64,000 nucleotides of DNA from Streptomyces sp. SCSIO 30461 (GCF_037023745.1 NZ_CP146101.1:7810501-7874500), one strand, 5' to 3'. Numbered from the stretch's first letter, positions 44,570 through 53,262 are shown. The notes: generated by a model not told the origin, from the sequence alone. Numbers and translations are program-made.

Positions 44570-44765
44570 CGACGGCTCCGGTGGGCTTGCTGACCGCGTA
44601 GCCGTTGCTGTGCCCGGTGCGGACCGCCTTCACCTTGACCGTGATCTTCTTGCCGCGCTGCGCGGTCCTCAGGACCAGCGGCGACTCGGTCCCCCCGGTG
44701 ATCGCCGTACTCTGGGCACGGGCGGTGCCCCAGCCGTTGTTGACGACCTTCGGCGTGTGGCTGCC
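44570..44765 (-). pseudogene. Relic of a secreted protein's Ig-like/A1K-type repeat
   Basis: The minus strand reads LRTAQRGKKITVKVKAVRTGHSNGYAVSKPTGAV, split by no stop but lacking a start, signal peptide or upstream domains. This resembles the repeated 'GKTLTVKVTAKRTGY-ATSKATAAV' module in streptomycete secreted proteins. Only one module survives between the SLATT terminator and the next gene's stop, so it is a fragment. Confidence 0.45.
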
Positions 44766-44802
44766 CGCGCGGGGCAGTTCACGTCGCACACCCGTCCGGG
44801 GT

Positions 44803-45471
44803 TCAGCTGAAGATAATCATGGAGCCCTGGCCGAGGCTGCGGGTCGCCGCCGCGTGCAGGCCGAGCCAGACGTGCCGCTCGCGGGCGAAGGGGCTCTCGT
44901 CGTACGGGATCGGGCCCGCGGGCTCCTCCAGTGAGGTGGGGCGGGTCGGCGGGGCGGGAGCGGACGGGGGGTTGGCGGGGTCGATGCCGATGGAGGGGGC
45001 CACCAGCTCGAGTTCCCGCAGCAGGCCCTGAGACGAGCCGAGCGGGCCGCCTGCGGCGAGGAGTTCCTCGTTGGAGAGCGGCGCGTCGAAGTCGACGGGG
45101 ACGTACGCGCCCGCGTGGTCGTAGTGCCAGACGAGGTGGGACTGCTGTGCCGTTCCCTCGAACATCTCCAGTAGTTGCTCGTAGTCTCCACCGAGCTCGT
45201 CGACCGGGGTCACCGCGAGTCCGCACAGCTGGAGCAGATAGGCGCGGCGCAGGAAGTGCAGGGCGTCGTAGTCGAAGCCCGCGACGGGCGCGACATCGCC
45301 TGAGAGTCCTGGCATGTAGGCGAAGACGGGAATCGTGGGCAGACCCGCGGCGGTGAGGGCCTTGTCGTAGGACGCGATCTCTTCGGCGAAGGGGTTGTCG
45401 GGGCTGTGGCACAGCACATCGACAAGGGGGACCAGCCAGAGGTCACAGGCCAAGACGAGCTCGCTCTCCAT
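44803..45471 (-). CDS. Hypothetical cytoplasmic protein
   Basis: A 222-residue acidic protein with no signal peptide or clear membrane helix. Segments include ELVLACDLWLVPLVDVLCHS, GFDYDALHFLRRAYLLQLCG, EQLLEMFEGTAQQSHLVWHY and ERHVWLGLHAAATRSLGQGS. I do not recognise a domain. It looks like a conserved actinobacterial hypothetical. ATG 45471 gives the shortest frame consistent with coding bias; the frame is open to 45567. It stands downstream of a GntR regulator gene on the same strand, with 126 bp between. Confidence 0.65.
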   Translation of the reverse strand: MESELVLACDLWLVPLVDVLCHSPDNPFAEEIASYDKALTAAGLPTIPVFAYMPGLSGDVAPVAGFDYDALHFLRRAYLLQLCGLAVTPVDELGGDYEQLLEMFEGTAQQSHLVWHYDHAGAYVPVDFDAPLSNEELLAAGGPLGSSQGLLRELELVAPSIGIDPANPPSAPAPPTRPTSLEEPAGPIPYDESPFARERHVWLGLHAAATRSLGQGSMIIFS

Positions 45472-45597
45472 CGGATCGTTCGGTGTGCGGTTTGTGCGAT
45501 GGTCTTTATGCGCTGGTCGGGACAGCGTAGTGCCACGGGGCCGACCCGCACAGTCAGCGCGCACCACTGGCCAGCGGCGTTGGCCGAAGGTGCGCGG

Positions 45598-46416
45598 TCA
45601 CTGGGGAGTCAGGGGCCGACCGGAGGCACTGCGTTCCCCGGGACGGCCGGGGTCCCTGCGCTGCCCGGGCACCCCGTGTACACCGGGGTATCCGCCGTGT
45701 CCCTGGCCGCCGTCGCCGGGGGGCGTCCGCAGGCCGTGCCCCGCGCGGCGTTCCAGGCGGTCGGCCCAGGCCTGGGCGTGTGCGTTGTGAGCCATGATCA
45801 GGTCGCGGGCCCTCCGTGCGTCGCCGCTGCCGACGGCGTCCGCGAGCTCGTCGTGCCCGCTCCACAGCCAGGTCCTCAGGTCGCTCTCGGCACGCAGGTG
45901 CGGCACGGCGAACACCCAGGCCTGTACGCGCAGCCTGTGCAGGAAGTCGGCGATGTAGACATTGCTCACGAGGGCGCCGAGCTCGCGCCAGAAGCGCACG
46001 TCGTAGCCGATGAGGATGTCCACGTCGGCGGCGCGGGCGGCCCGCGCGGCCTCCTCGGCCCGGCGCCTCACGGAGCCGAGGGCCGGTCCCGGCCCCAGAT
46101 CGACGCGGGGGGCCCCGTCCCGGCGGAAGATGCCGTCCACGATGAGCGAGCGCGCCTCGACCATGCCGCGGAAGTCCTCGACCGAGAAGCGGTGCACCTG
46201 GAAACCGCGGTGCTGGATGGAGTCGAGCAGCCCCTGCGCGGTGAGGTCGACGAGCGCCTCTCTGACCGGCGTCGCCGACACCTCGTAGGTGGCGGCGATC
46301 TCCTTGACCGTGAACTCCTGCCCGGGCCGGAGGCGCCCCGCGAGCACCTCGTCACGGAGCGCATCCGCGATCTGCTGGCGCAGGGTGCTGCGCGTCACAG
46401 CTGCGCTCGCGGGCAT
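45598..46416 (-). CDS. GntR-family transcriptional regulator (FadR subgroup)
   Basis: A 272-residue regulator. The winged helix spans about 8-75 (LRQQIADALRDEVLAGRLRP, then VKEIAATYEVSATPVREALV with the recognition helix, and LLDSIQHRGFQV). The FCD/C-terminal helical ligand domain follows (FRGMVEARSLIVDGIFRR, HDELADAVGSGDARRARDL). The last 45 residues are a Gly/Pro/Arg-rich tail not seen in most members. ATG 46416 with GAGGGG upstream is preferred over GTG 46443. The aminotransferase gene upstream on the same strand is the likeliest target. Confidence 0.88.
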   Translation of the reverse strand: MPASAAVTRSTLRQQIADALRDEVLAGRLRPGQEFTVKEIAATYEVSATPVREALVDLTAQGLLDSIQHRGFQVHRFSVEDFRGMVEARSLIVDGIFRRDGAPRVDLGPGPALGSVRRRAEEAARAARAADVDILIGYDVRFWRELGALVSNVYIADFLHRLRVQAWVFAVPHLRAESDLRTWLWSGHDELADAVGSGDARRARDLIMAHNAHAQAWADRLERRAGHGLRTPPGDGGQGHGGYPGVHGVPGQRRDPGRPGERSASGRPLTPQ

Positions 46417-46722
46417 GTCCTGGGTCCCCTCGGGTTGGTTCACGACACCTTAAGCCAGCCGGAGGGAACCCATCCGGTGTGCTTCGCCACGTGTGCGGCA
46501 CGCGTGGCGAAGCGCGCACCGGTGCCGGGCGGGGCCGTCGGGTGCCGGGCCGTGCGGGCCGTGCGGCACGCGTGCCGGGCCGTGCGCCGCGCGTCCCTGG
46601 GTGTGTCCACCGTCGTCCCTCACGCGTACGAAGGACAGGGGCTCGGCAGCCCGGCCCGCCTCGCCCCGAGAAGCCCCGATGCCCACGGGGTGCGGGGCAC
46701 TCCGCGGGCACCGGGGCGGGGG
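46417..46722. repeat. GC-rich low-complexity gap with a 12-bp palindrome
   Basis: Repeated GTGCCGGGC and CGTGCGG units occur between the aminotransferase stop and the GntR start. Within them, GTGCGGCACGCGTG occurs twice and GGCACGCGTGCC is a perfect palindrome near 46564. It could be a GntR operator, but composition bias alone may explain it. No gene is seen. Confidence 0.35.
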
Positions 46723-48078
46723 CTACACCGTGTGCTCGTCCGCCACCGAGAGGGCCGCGTCGAGGGCGGCGAGGCCCTCCTTGGCCTCGGCGTCGCTGAT
46801 GTTGCAGGCGGGGACGGCGTGGGTGCGGTTCATGTTGATGAAGGGCCACAGGCCGTTCTTCTTGCAGGCCGCGCCGAAGGCCGCCATCGGCGCGTTCGCC
46901 TCGCCCGCCGCGTTGTACGGCACCAGCGGCTCGTGCGCCTCCTGGTCGCGTACGAGGTCCAGGGCCCAGAAGGCGCCCACACCGCGCACCTCGCCCACCG
47001 ATGGGTGGCGGGCAGCCAGATCCCGCAGGCCGGGGCCGAGTACGGTCTCGCCCAGTTCGGCGGCGCGCTGCACGACCCGCTCGTCCTCCATCACCTGGAT
47101 GGTCGCGACGGCGGCGGCGCAGGCCAGCGGGTGGCCCGAGTAGGTGAGCCCACCCGGGTACGGGCGCTTGTCGAAGGTCTCGGCGATCTCGGCGGAGATC
47201 GCGACGCCGCCCAGCGGCACATAGCCCGAGTTCACGCCCTTGGCGAAGGTCATCAGGTCGGGTACGACGTCGAAATGCTCGGCGGCGAACCATTTGCCGG
47301 TGCGCCCGAAGCCCGCCATCACCTCGTCAAGGATGAAGACGATGCCGTAGCGGTCGCAGATCTCCCGTACGCCCGCCAGGTAGCCCGTCGGCGGGATCAT
47401 GATCCCGGCCGTGCCGGGGATGGTCTCCAGGATGATCGCGGCGATGGTCCCGGGACCCTCGAACGCGATCGTGTCCTCCAGGTGCTGGAGGGCCCGCGCG
47501 CACTCCTCCTCCTCCGTGCCGGCGTAGAAGGGCGAGCGGTAGAGGAACGGCGCCCAGAAGTGGACGACACCGGCGGAGGCGGTGTCGGAGGCCCAGCGGC
47601 GCGGGTCACCGGTCAGGTTGATCGCGGTGGACGTGGCGCCGTGGTAGGAGCGGTAGGCGGAGAGCACCTTGGCGCGGCCGGTGTGCAGCCGGGCCATGCG
47701 GACGGCGTTCTCGACGGCCTCGGCGCCGCCGTTGGTGAAGAAGATCTTGTCCAGGTCGCCCGGTGTGCGCTCGGCGATCAGGCGCGCGGCCTCGGAACGC
47801 ACGTCGACGGCGAAGGCGGGCGCGAAGGTCGCCAGCTTCCCGGCCTGCTCCTGGATCGCGGCGACCACCTTCGGGTGCTGGTACCCGATGTTGGTGTAGA
47901 CGAGGCCGCTGGTGAAGTCGAGGTAGCGGTTCCCGTCGTAGTCCCAGAAGTACGAACCCTCGGCGCCGGCGACGGCGAGCGGGTCGATCAGGCCCTGTGC
48001 GGACCAGGAGTGGAACACGTGGGCACGGTCGGCGGCCTTCACGGCCGCGCCTGCCTGCGGATCGGCATGAGGGGTCAT
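46723..48078 (-). CDS. Class III (omega) PLP-dependent aminotransferase
   Basis: A 451-residue enzyme. YLDFTSGLVYTNIGYQHPKV, FFTNGGAEAVENAVRMAR, AYRSYHGATSTAINLTGD, ILDEVMAGFGRTGKWFA (cofactor-ring Asp) and LMTFAKGVNSGYVPLGGV (PLP-binding Lys) are the family blocks in the right order. Substrates of related enzymes include beta-alanine, taurine, GABA and diverse amines, so specificity is open. ATG 48078 was chosen by the homology start and length. A GntR regulator gene follows on the same strand, 306 bp after its stop, and a DJ-1/MarR operon is divergent. It is cytoplasmic. Confidence 0.93.
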   Translation of the reverse strand: MTPHADPQAGAAVKAADRAHVFHSWSAQGLIDPLAVAGAEGSYFWDYDGNRYLDFTSGLVYTNIGYQHPKVVAAIQEQAGKLATFAPAFAVDVRSEAARLIAERTPGDLDKIFFTNGGAEAVENAVRMARLHTGRAKVLSAYRSYHGATSTAINLTGDPRRWASDTASAGVVHFWAPFLYRSPFYAGTEEEECARALQHLEDTIAFEGPGTIAAIILETIPGTAGIMIPPTGYLAGVREICDRYGIVFILDEVMAGFGRTGKWFAAEHFDVVPDLMTFAKGVNSGYVPLGGVAISAEIAETFDKRPYPGGLTYSGHPLACAAAVATIQVMEDERVVQRAAELGETVLGPGLRDLAARHPSVGEVRGVGAFWALDLVRDQEAHEPLVPYNAAGEANAPMAAFGAACKKNGLWPFINMNRTHAVPACNISDAEAKEGLAALDAALSVADEHTV

Positions 48079-48193
48079 AGCGGACAGCGTATGGAGCGGT
48101 TCAGGCCCGCGGACATGGCCACCCTGTATGGCCTCGGCCACTTTCATCGGCAGGGTGTCGTGTTCCCCGGGGCGGCACCCCTCGACCGTAATT

Positions 48194-48207
48194 GACAGCA
48201 CGCTGTC
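48194..48207. promoter_or_regulatory. Palindromic candidate operator before the DJ-1/MarR operon
   Basis: GACAGCACGCTGTC (6-bp arms, 2-bp centre) lies 19 bp before the DJ-1 ATG and overlaps a TTGACA-like -35 on the + strand; a further TGACAGG follows. The position suits autorepression by the MarR protein encoded in the same operon. This is inference from position. Confidence 0.4.
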
Positions 48208-48226
48208 GAAATGACAGGCTGCTGCC

Positions 48227-48835
48227 ATGGAGACCAAGACCGTCCATCTCGCCGTGTACGACACCTTCGCCGACTGGGAGACGGGGCACGCCACCGCCTG
48301 GCTGGCCCGCACGGGCTTCACCGTCCGCACCGTGGGCCCTGCCACCGGACAGCCGGTGAACAGCATCGGAGGGCTACGCGTCCTGCCCGACCTGGCACTC
48401 GCGGACCTGCGGCCCGAGGACAGCGCGCTGCTGATACTGCCCGGGGCCGACCTGTGGGACGCTGACGACGCCTCAGGCGGCGGGCTCGCGCCGTTCGCCC
48501 GGAAGGCGAGGGAGTTCCTGGAAGCCGGGACACCCGTCGCCGCCATCTGCGGGGCGACTGCGGGACTCGCCCGCGAGGGGCTGCTCGACGACCGCCGGCA
48601 CACGAGCGCGGTCTCGTTCTATCTCGCGGCCACCGGGTACGGGGGCGGCGAGAGGTACGCCGAGATCGACGCCGTGACCGACGGAGACCTGATCACCGCA
48701 GGCCCCACCGAGCCGGTCGCCTTCGCCCGCGAGATCCTCGGCAGGCTGGGCGCTTTCGACGCGGCCAGGCTGGACGCCTGGTTCCGGCTGTTCCACGACT
48801 CCGATCCCGCCGCGTTCGCCGAGCTCAACGCATGA
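48227..48835 (+). CDS. DJ-1/PfpI-family glutamine amidotransferase-like protein
   Basis: A 202-residue DJ-1/PfpI protein: VHLAVYDTFADWETGHATAW at the start, ALLILPGADLWDADD, then VAAICGATAGLAREGLLDDR with the nucleophile Cys in the AAICGAT elbow, and TSAVSFYLAATGYGG. The family includes chaperones, glyoxalase III-like deglycases and isonitrile hydratases; type cannot be decided. There is no signal peptide, so it is cytoplasmic. ATG 48227 begins the homology. It is translationally coupled (ATGA at 48832-48835) to a MarR gene, a common pairing in actinobacteria. Confidence 0.93.
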   Translation: METKTVHLAVYDTFADWETGHATAWLARTGFTVRTVGPATGQPVNSIGGLRVLPDLALADLRPEDSALLILPGADLWDADDASGGGLAPFARKAREFLEAGTPVAAICGATAGLAREGLLDDRRHTSAVSFYLAATGYGGGERYAEIDAVTDGDLITAGPTEPVAFAREILGRLGAFDAARLDAWFRLFHDSDPAAFAELNA

Positions 48836-49308
48836 GCGGCGAGCACAGGCGCCAGCAGTTGCTCAGCGCCACCGCGCTGAGCGTCTTCCGGCTGAACGGG
48901 CAGTTCCTCGCCGTCGCCGACGAACTGGCCCGCCCCGTCGGACTGACCGCCGCCTGGTGGCAGGTACTCGGCGCCGTACTGGACGAGCCTCTGCCCGTGT
49001 CCGGCATCGCCCGCACCATGGGCATCACTCGCCAGAGCGTGCAGCGGATCGCGGACCTCCTGGTCACCAACGGGCTCGCCGAGTACCTGCCCAACCCCGC
49101 ACACCGGCGCGCCAAGCTGCTCCTCCCGACCGCCGAGGGCCGGGCCGCCATCGAGCGGATCGACCCCGGACACGCGGACCTCGCGACCCGCCTCGCCGCC
49201 GAGCTCGGTGATGCGACCTTCACGGAGACCGTGCGCGTACTGGAGCGACTGAGCGAGGCCATGGACACGCTGACACGCCACCCCACTGACCCGTCCGAGG
49301 GAATCTGA
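48832..49308 (+). CDS. MarR-family regulator coupled to the DJ-1 gene
   Basis: A 158-residue winged-helix regulator: LSVFRLNGQFLAVADELARP (dimer helix), then TAAWWQVLGAVLDEPLPVSG, and IARTMGITRQSVQRIADLLV is the recognition helix, with NPAHRRAKLLLPTAEG as the wing. It probably represses its own operon through the palindrome upstream of the DJ-1 gene, relieved by an unknown ligand, as is usual in such pairs. ATGA overlap with the preceding stop shows translational coupling. It is followed by the AT-rich promoter box of beta-helix gene A. Confidence 0.92.
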   Translation: MSGEHRRQQLLSATALSVFRLNGQFLAVADELARPVGLTAAWWQVLGAVLDEPLPVSGIARTMGITRQSVQRIADLLVTNGLAEYLPNPAHRRAKLLLPTAEGRAAIERIDPGHADLATRLAAELGDATFTETVRVLERLSEAMDTLTRHPTDPSEGI

Positions 49309-49332
49309 CTCTCGACACCACGACACGCTCCT

Positions 49333-49366
49333 ATTGTCCTATTTATGGCTTTTCTTGTGATTTGAT
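49333..49366 (+). promoter_or_regulatory. AT-rich 34-bp box upstream of beta-helix gene A
   Basis: The box reads ATTGTCCTATTTATGGC then TTTTCTTGTGATTTGAT. It is an AT-rich block in GC-rich surroundings and lies 70 bp before ATG 49437. The same box, with few changes, precedes four other paralogues at 64-71 bp, so it is probably their promoter or an operator within it. GTGACG/CGTCAC arms between the box and the start are also shared in part. Confidence 0.65.
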
Positions 49367-49436
49367 GTGTCGCACTTCCGCCCCTTCCGGACTAGGGGCG
49401 TGACGGCCCGTCACACAAGAAGGAGAGCTACGTCGG

Positions 49437-51491
49437 ATGTCTGAATCAGTGGGCACGGGTGCGGGTGCCGGTAAGAGCACCTCGCACCGTCCGAAGACGG
49501 CGGCGCTGAGCCGTCACTGGAAGGTTGCCGTTCTCGCCGCGGCCGGGTTCGCCACCATGGCGGCCACCACCACCATCGTCGGAATCCAGGACGCCGGAGC
49601 AGCCACGCAGGCCACGCCCGTCAAGGCCAGGACGGCGCCCGACGCCGCCCCGGCCGACGGCATGCCGAACGACGGCGAGCAAGGCGACTACTGGGCCAAC
49701 GCCGGCAATCCCGACCACTCCGGCGAGGGCGGGGGAGGCAAGGGCGACGACTACTCCCACTCCTGGGGCAACAACGACTCGGGAGACAAGGGCGGCTACG
49801 GCGGCAAGGGAGACAAGGGGGGCTACGGCGACAAGGGAGACAAGGGCGGCTACGGCGACAAGGGGGGCTACGGCGACAAGGACTACGGAGGCAACGACCA
49901 GGACAAGGGCGGCGCCTCCAAGGGCAACGAAGGCAAGGGGAACGAAGGCAAGGGCAACGAAGGCAAGGAGAACGGCGGCCAGTCCAAGGGCAACGAAGGC
50001 AAGGACGACTACTCCGACAAGGGAGACAAGGGGGGCTACGACAAGGGGGGCTACGGCGACAAGGGCGGCTACGACAAGGGCGGCTACGACAAGGGGGGCT
50101 ACGGCGACAAGGACTACGGAGGCAACGACCACGACAAGGGCGGCGACTGGGGCGGCAAGTCCGACAAGGACGACGACTACGGCGGCTACGGCGACAAGGG
50201 CGAAGGCCGCAGCGCCTCCAAGGGCAACGAAGGCAAGGAGAAGGGAGGCAAGGGCGACAGCTACGGCGACAAGGGCGGCAAGGGCGGTTATGACAAGGGC
50301 GACAAGGCCGGCCACGGCAAGAAGCAGGACAAGCGCGGTTGGTACGAGCGCAAGGTGGACTGCGACCCGAACGCCCTGATCGCGGCACTCGTCGACCTCA
50401 ACAACAACACCGGTGGTTCGCTGCGCCTCGCCCCGAACTGCACCTACACCCTGACCGCCAGCACGGACGGCAGCGGCCTGCCGCAGATCATCCAGCCGAT
50501 CAGCATTCACGGCAACGGATCCACCATCCAGCGCGCCGCCAATGCCGACCCGTTCCGCCTCTTCGACATCGGGTCCGGCGGCGAGCTCAAACTCAGCCAC
50601 CTCATCCTCACCCGCGGCAAGACCGTCGAGGGAGAGGGCGGCGGCGCCGTCTGGGTCCGGTCGGGAGGGCTCCTCGAAACGGAGATGGTCGCCTTCGTCA
50701 ACAACACCGTCGACAACATCGGCAGCGACAACGGTGGCGCCATCCTCAACGAGGGCATCACCAGGGTCAAGAAGACCACCTTCGAGGGCAACTCCGCCGA
50801 AGAAGGCTCAGCCATCTTCACCGATGACGCCGAGCTCGTGATGGACGACAGCAAGACCTACCGCAATATCGGCACGGACGGCTCCATCGAAACCGAGGGC
50901 GGTACCGCGACGATCACCAAGTCCGACATCAGCCACAACATCGGCGGTGGTGTCGAGTCCGACGGCGGCGTGACGGAGATCGAGAAGTCCCGGATCGCCT
51001 ACAACACCGAGGACGACGGAAGCGGCGCCGGCATCGACCACGAGGACGGCGGACTCCTCGTACGCGGTTCCTACATCCACGACAACACAGCGACCGGCGA
51101 GGGCGGCGGCGCCCAGCTGTCGGACGAGGCGGTCTTCGAGGACAGCAAGATCACCGACAACGTCTCCACCGGGGACGGCACCCTCGTCAACGTCGGTGGT
51201 GGAGGCGGTCTCGCCATCGCGGAAAATGTCGACAAGGTCGCCCTGCGGCGTGTGAAGGTCGACGGCAACCAGGCACCGGCCAACGACGCCCAGGGCGGCG
51301 GCATCCTCGTAAACGAACTCAGCGTCCTCGACCTCACCGACGTCAAGGTGACCCGGAACATCTCCGACGAGGAAGCCGGCGGCATCCAGAACGACGGCGA
51401 GGTCACGACCCAGGGCAAGATCCGGATCATCGACAACGTCCCGACCAACTGCGAAGACAGCGGCAACCCGGTGCCGAACTGCTTCGGCTGA
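49437..51491 (+). CDS. Secreted right-handed beta-helix protein A with a long Gly/Lys/Asp repeat linker
   Basis: A 684-residue protein. Residues 26-55 look like a Sec signal (SRHWKVAVLAAAGFATMAAT, cleavage probably after DAGA), preceded by a 25-residue basic n-region. Residues about 97-300 are a low-complexity stretch of GDKGGYGDKGGY and SKGNEGK units. From about 305 (DCDPNALIAALVDLNN) a parallel beta-helix follows with GGAILNEG, SAIFTDDAE and FEGNS motifs that resemble the GGA(I/L/V) and FxxN repeats of chlamydial Pmp proteins. The C-terminal tail is KIRIIDNVPTNC, then PVPNCFG. There is no LPXTG, so it is not sortase-anchored. It is the most divergent of six paralogues. GAAGGAG lies 11 bp before the ATG. 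Confidence 0.85.
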   Translation: MSESVGTGAGAGKSTSHRPKTAALSRHWKVAVLAAAGFATMAATTTIVGIQDAGAATQATPVKARTAPDAAPADGMPNDGEQGDYWANAGNPDHSGEGGGGKGDDYSHSWGNNDSGDKGGYGGKGDKGGYGDKGDKGGYGDKGGYGDKDYGGNDQDKGGASKGNEGKGNEGKGNEGKENGGQSKGNEGKDDYSDKGDKGGYDKGGYGDKGGYDKGGYDKGGYGDKDYGGNDHDKGGDWGGKSDKDDDYGGYGDKGEGRSASKGNEGKEKGGKGDSYGDKGGKGGYDKGDKAGHGKKQDKRGWYERKVDCDPNALIAALVDLNNNTGGSLRLAPNCTYTLTASTDGSGLPQIIQPISIHGNGSTIQRAANADPFRLFDIGSGGELKLSHLILTRGKTVEGEGGGAVWVRSGGLLETEMVAFVNNTVDNIGSDNGGAILNEGITRVKKTTFEGNSAEEGSAIFTDDAELVMDDSKTYRNIGTDGSIETEGGTATITKSDISHNIGGGVESDGGVTEIEKSRIAYNTEDDGSGAGIDHEDGGLLVRGSYIHDNTATGEGGGAQLSDEAVFEDSKITDNVSTGDGTLVNVGGGGGLAIAENVDKVALRRVKVDGNQAPANDAQGGGILVNELSVLDLTDVKVTRNISDEEAGGIQNDGEVTTQGKIRIIDNVPTNCEDSGNPVPNCFG
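49780..50335 (+). repeat. Degenerate tandem repeats encoding KGGYGDKG
   Basis: Units of 15 to 18 bp such as GGCGGCTACGGCGACAAG repeat across the gene's 5' third. They are in frame and code for the flexible linker, so copy number can change by slippage without frameshift. Paralogues C and E keep only short versions (GKGGHDKGGKGD), and B and D keep shorter Gly/Lys/Asp linkers. Confidence 0.75.
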
Positions 51492-51556
51492 TCCACCGTC
51501 ACGACACCCACAACCGGACCGGGTGACCCGAGCGGCCACCCGCGATCCCCTCTCTC

Positions 51557-51586
51557 CCCGCCCCCGGCATCCGCGCCGGGGGCGGG
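51557..51586 (+). terminator. Hairpin after beta-helix gene A
   Basis: CCCGCCCCCGGC at 51557-51568 pairs perfectly with 51575-51586 around a 6-nt loop. Confidence 0.8.
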
Positions 51587-51611
51587 CGCATACCCGTGAA
51601 ACGCCGTATTA

Positions 51612-51645
51612 ATTATCCTATTTATCTCTTTTCGCATGATCTACT
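51612..51645 (+). promoter_or_regulatory. AT-rich box upstream of beta-helix gene B (divergent copy)
   Basis: ATTATCCTATTTATCTCTTT, then TCGCATGATCTACT. It keeps the ATT-TCCTATTTAT and CTTTTC core of the shared box but differs at the 3' end. It lies 66 bp before the ATG at 51712. Confidence 0.5.
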
Positions 51646-51711
51646 GCACTTAGCTCCACTTCTTCCATACAGGGATACGACCGCACATCACACAGAAAGC
51701 GAGCACGCCGA

Positions 51712-53172
51712 ATGCCTGCACCACAGGGCGCCCGAACCCGCCTCAAGACGGCGCCGCCGAGCCGTCACCGGAAGCTGACCGCCCTCATCGCGGCCGGACT
51801 CACCACCATCGTCGGCACCGCGACGACCGCCGGAGCCACCGAGGCCGGAAACCTCAAGTCCGAGGGCTCACCCGGGACTCCCGCCGCCACGACCGAGGGG
51901 CACACCGGCAAGGCAGACGAGGGCGGACACGGCAAGGGCAACCGCAAGGCAGACCACGATGGCACGGGAAGCAGGAGCGGCGAGGGCGACAAGGGCCGCC
52001 TTGACGAGTACGGCGGCCGCCATGGTGACCGCGATGGAACCCACGTGGAGTGTGATCCGAATGCCCTGGTCGCGGCGCTGGTCGGCCTGAATGCGAAGCG
52101 GGGTGGGGAGCTGGTCCTGGCGAAGGACTGCCTCTACACGCTGACCGCGAACCAGGACGACAACGGTCTGCCGGAGATCACCCAGCCGATCACGATCCAC
52201 GGCAACGGTGCCACCATCCAGCGCGCCGCCAACGGGGACGACTTCCGGATCTTCGAGGTCGGAGTCGGTGGCGATCTGAAGCTCAGCCACCTCACCATCA
52301 CCCGCGGCAAACTCGGCGACGGCAGCGAGGGCGGCGGTATCAGGGTGGCCGCGGCGGGCCGTCTCGACCTCGACCACGTCACCCTCGACCGCAACTCCAC
52401 CGACCTCGAGAACTCGGACGGCGGTGCCGTCTACAACGAGGGCATCACCACCATCCGCCACAGCACCCTCAACAAGAACACGAGCGAGGACGGCGCCGCC
52501 GTCTACAACCAAGAGGGCAAGCTGGAGATCACCGACTCCAAGATCACCGGCAACATCAACGACCCCGACGACGGCTACGCCGCCCTCTTCAACGAAGGCG
52601 GAACGATCAAGGTCAAGAAGAGCCTGCTCTCCTACAACTACGGCAACTCGGGAGGCGCCCTCTACAACAGCTCCGGCGTCTCCGAGGTCGAGAAGAGCGC
52701 CCTCACGTACAACTTCGGCTACTACTACGGCGCCATCCACAGTGACGACTCGCTGTACGTCCGCGACAGCACGATCGCGTACAACACCGCGACCGACGGC
52801 GGCGGCGGCTCCGGTCTCCACTGGGCCGCGGCCTTCGACCGCACCAAGATCTACGGCAACGCCGTCACCAACGGCAGCGGCGGCGGCGCCAACGTGTCCA
52901 CCGACGACGACAACCCCGTCGTGTTCCGGAACAGCAAGATCCACGACAACCAGGCACCCGGCAACGGCCAAAGCGGAGGCGGCATCTACATCAGCGACGG
53001 CACGGTCAACCTGACCGACACCAAGGTGACCGGCAACATCTCCGACGAGGAGGCCGGCGGCGTCCACAACGAGGGCACCGTCACCACCAACGGCAAGGTC
53101 AGGATCATCGACAACGTCCCCACCAACTGCCAGGCCACCGGGACCAACCCCGTCCCCAACTGCTTCGGCTGA
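51712..53172 (+). CDS. Secreted right-handed beta-helix protein B
   Basis: A 486-residue paralogue. Its N-terminus (MPAPQGARTRLKTAPPSRHR, then KLTALIAAGLTTIVGTATTA) differs from the MSES-type start of A, C and D but keeps the SRH-K-hydrophobic layout. A short Gly/Lys/Asp linker (about 60-105) joins the conserved core at VECDPNALVAALVGLNAK near 111. The core has the repeats GGAVYNEGITTIRHSTL, DGAAVYNQEGKLEITDSK and GGALYNSSGVSEVEKS, and ends with KVRIIDNVPTNCQATG and PVPNCFG. The core is almost identical to C and D at DNA level, so the genes have exchanged sequence recently. It is probably expressed from its own box and ends at its own hairpin. Confidence 0.85.
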   Translation: MPAPQGARTRLKTAPPSRHRKLTALIAAGLTTIVGTATTAGATEAGNLKSEGSPGTPAATTEGHTGKADEGGHGKGNRKADHDGTGSRSGEGDKGRLDEYGGRHGDRDGTHVECDPNALVAALVGLNAKRGGELVLAKDCLYTLTANQDDNGLPEITQPITIHGNGATIQRAANGDDFRIFEVGVGGDLKLSHLTITRGKLGDGSEGGGIRVAAAGRLDLDHVTLDRNSTDLENSDGGAVYNEGITTIRHSTLNKNTSEDGAAVYNQEGKLEITDSKITGNINDPDDGYAALFNEGGTIKVKKSLLSYNYGNSGGALYNSSGVSEVEKSALTYNFGYYYGAIHSDDSLYVRDSTIAYNTATDGGGGSGLHWAAAFDRTKIYGNAVTNGSGGGANVSTDDDNPVVFRNSKIHDNQAPGNGQSGGGIYISDGTVNLTDTKVTGNISDEEAGGVHNEGTVTTNGKVRIIDNVPTNCQATGTNPVPNCFG

Positions 53173-53185
53173 CCCCACCCGATCA

Positions 53186-53217
53186 CCCTGCCCCCGGCGT
53201 CCACGCCGGGGGCAGGG
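53186..53217 (+). terminator. Hairpin after beta-helix gene B
   Basis: CCCTGCCCCCGGCGT pairs with ACGCCGGGGGCAGGG at 53203-53217 over 15 bp. The same hairpin follows gene C at an exact distance. Confidence 0.82.
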
Positions 53218-53262
53218 CCATGTCCGGGTACGGAGCGCGACACTTCGAAACACCCAGATCCG

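Noticed and set aside
49780..50335. CRISPR-like repetitive DNA
   Set aside because: The units are 15-18 bp, contiguous and in frame with coding; there are no unique spacers and no cas genes.
49446..50600. A long Val/Ala-rich minus frame opposite gene A that looks like a membrane protein
   Set aside because: The hydrophobicity is produced by antisense reading of GGC/AAG/GAC repeats; there is no ribosome site.
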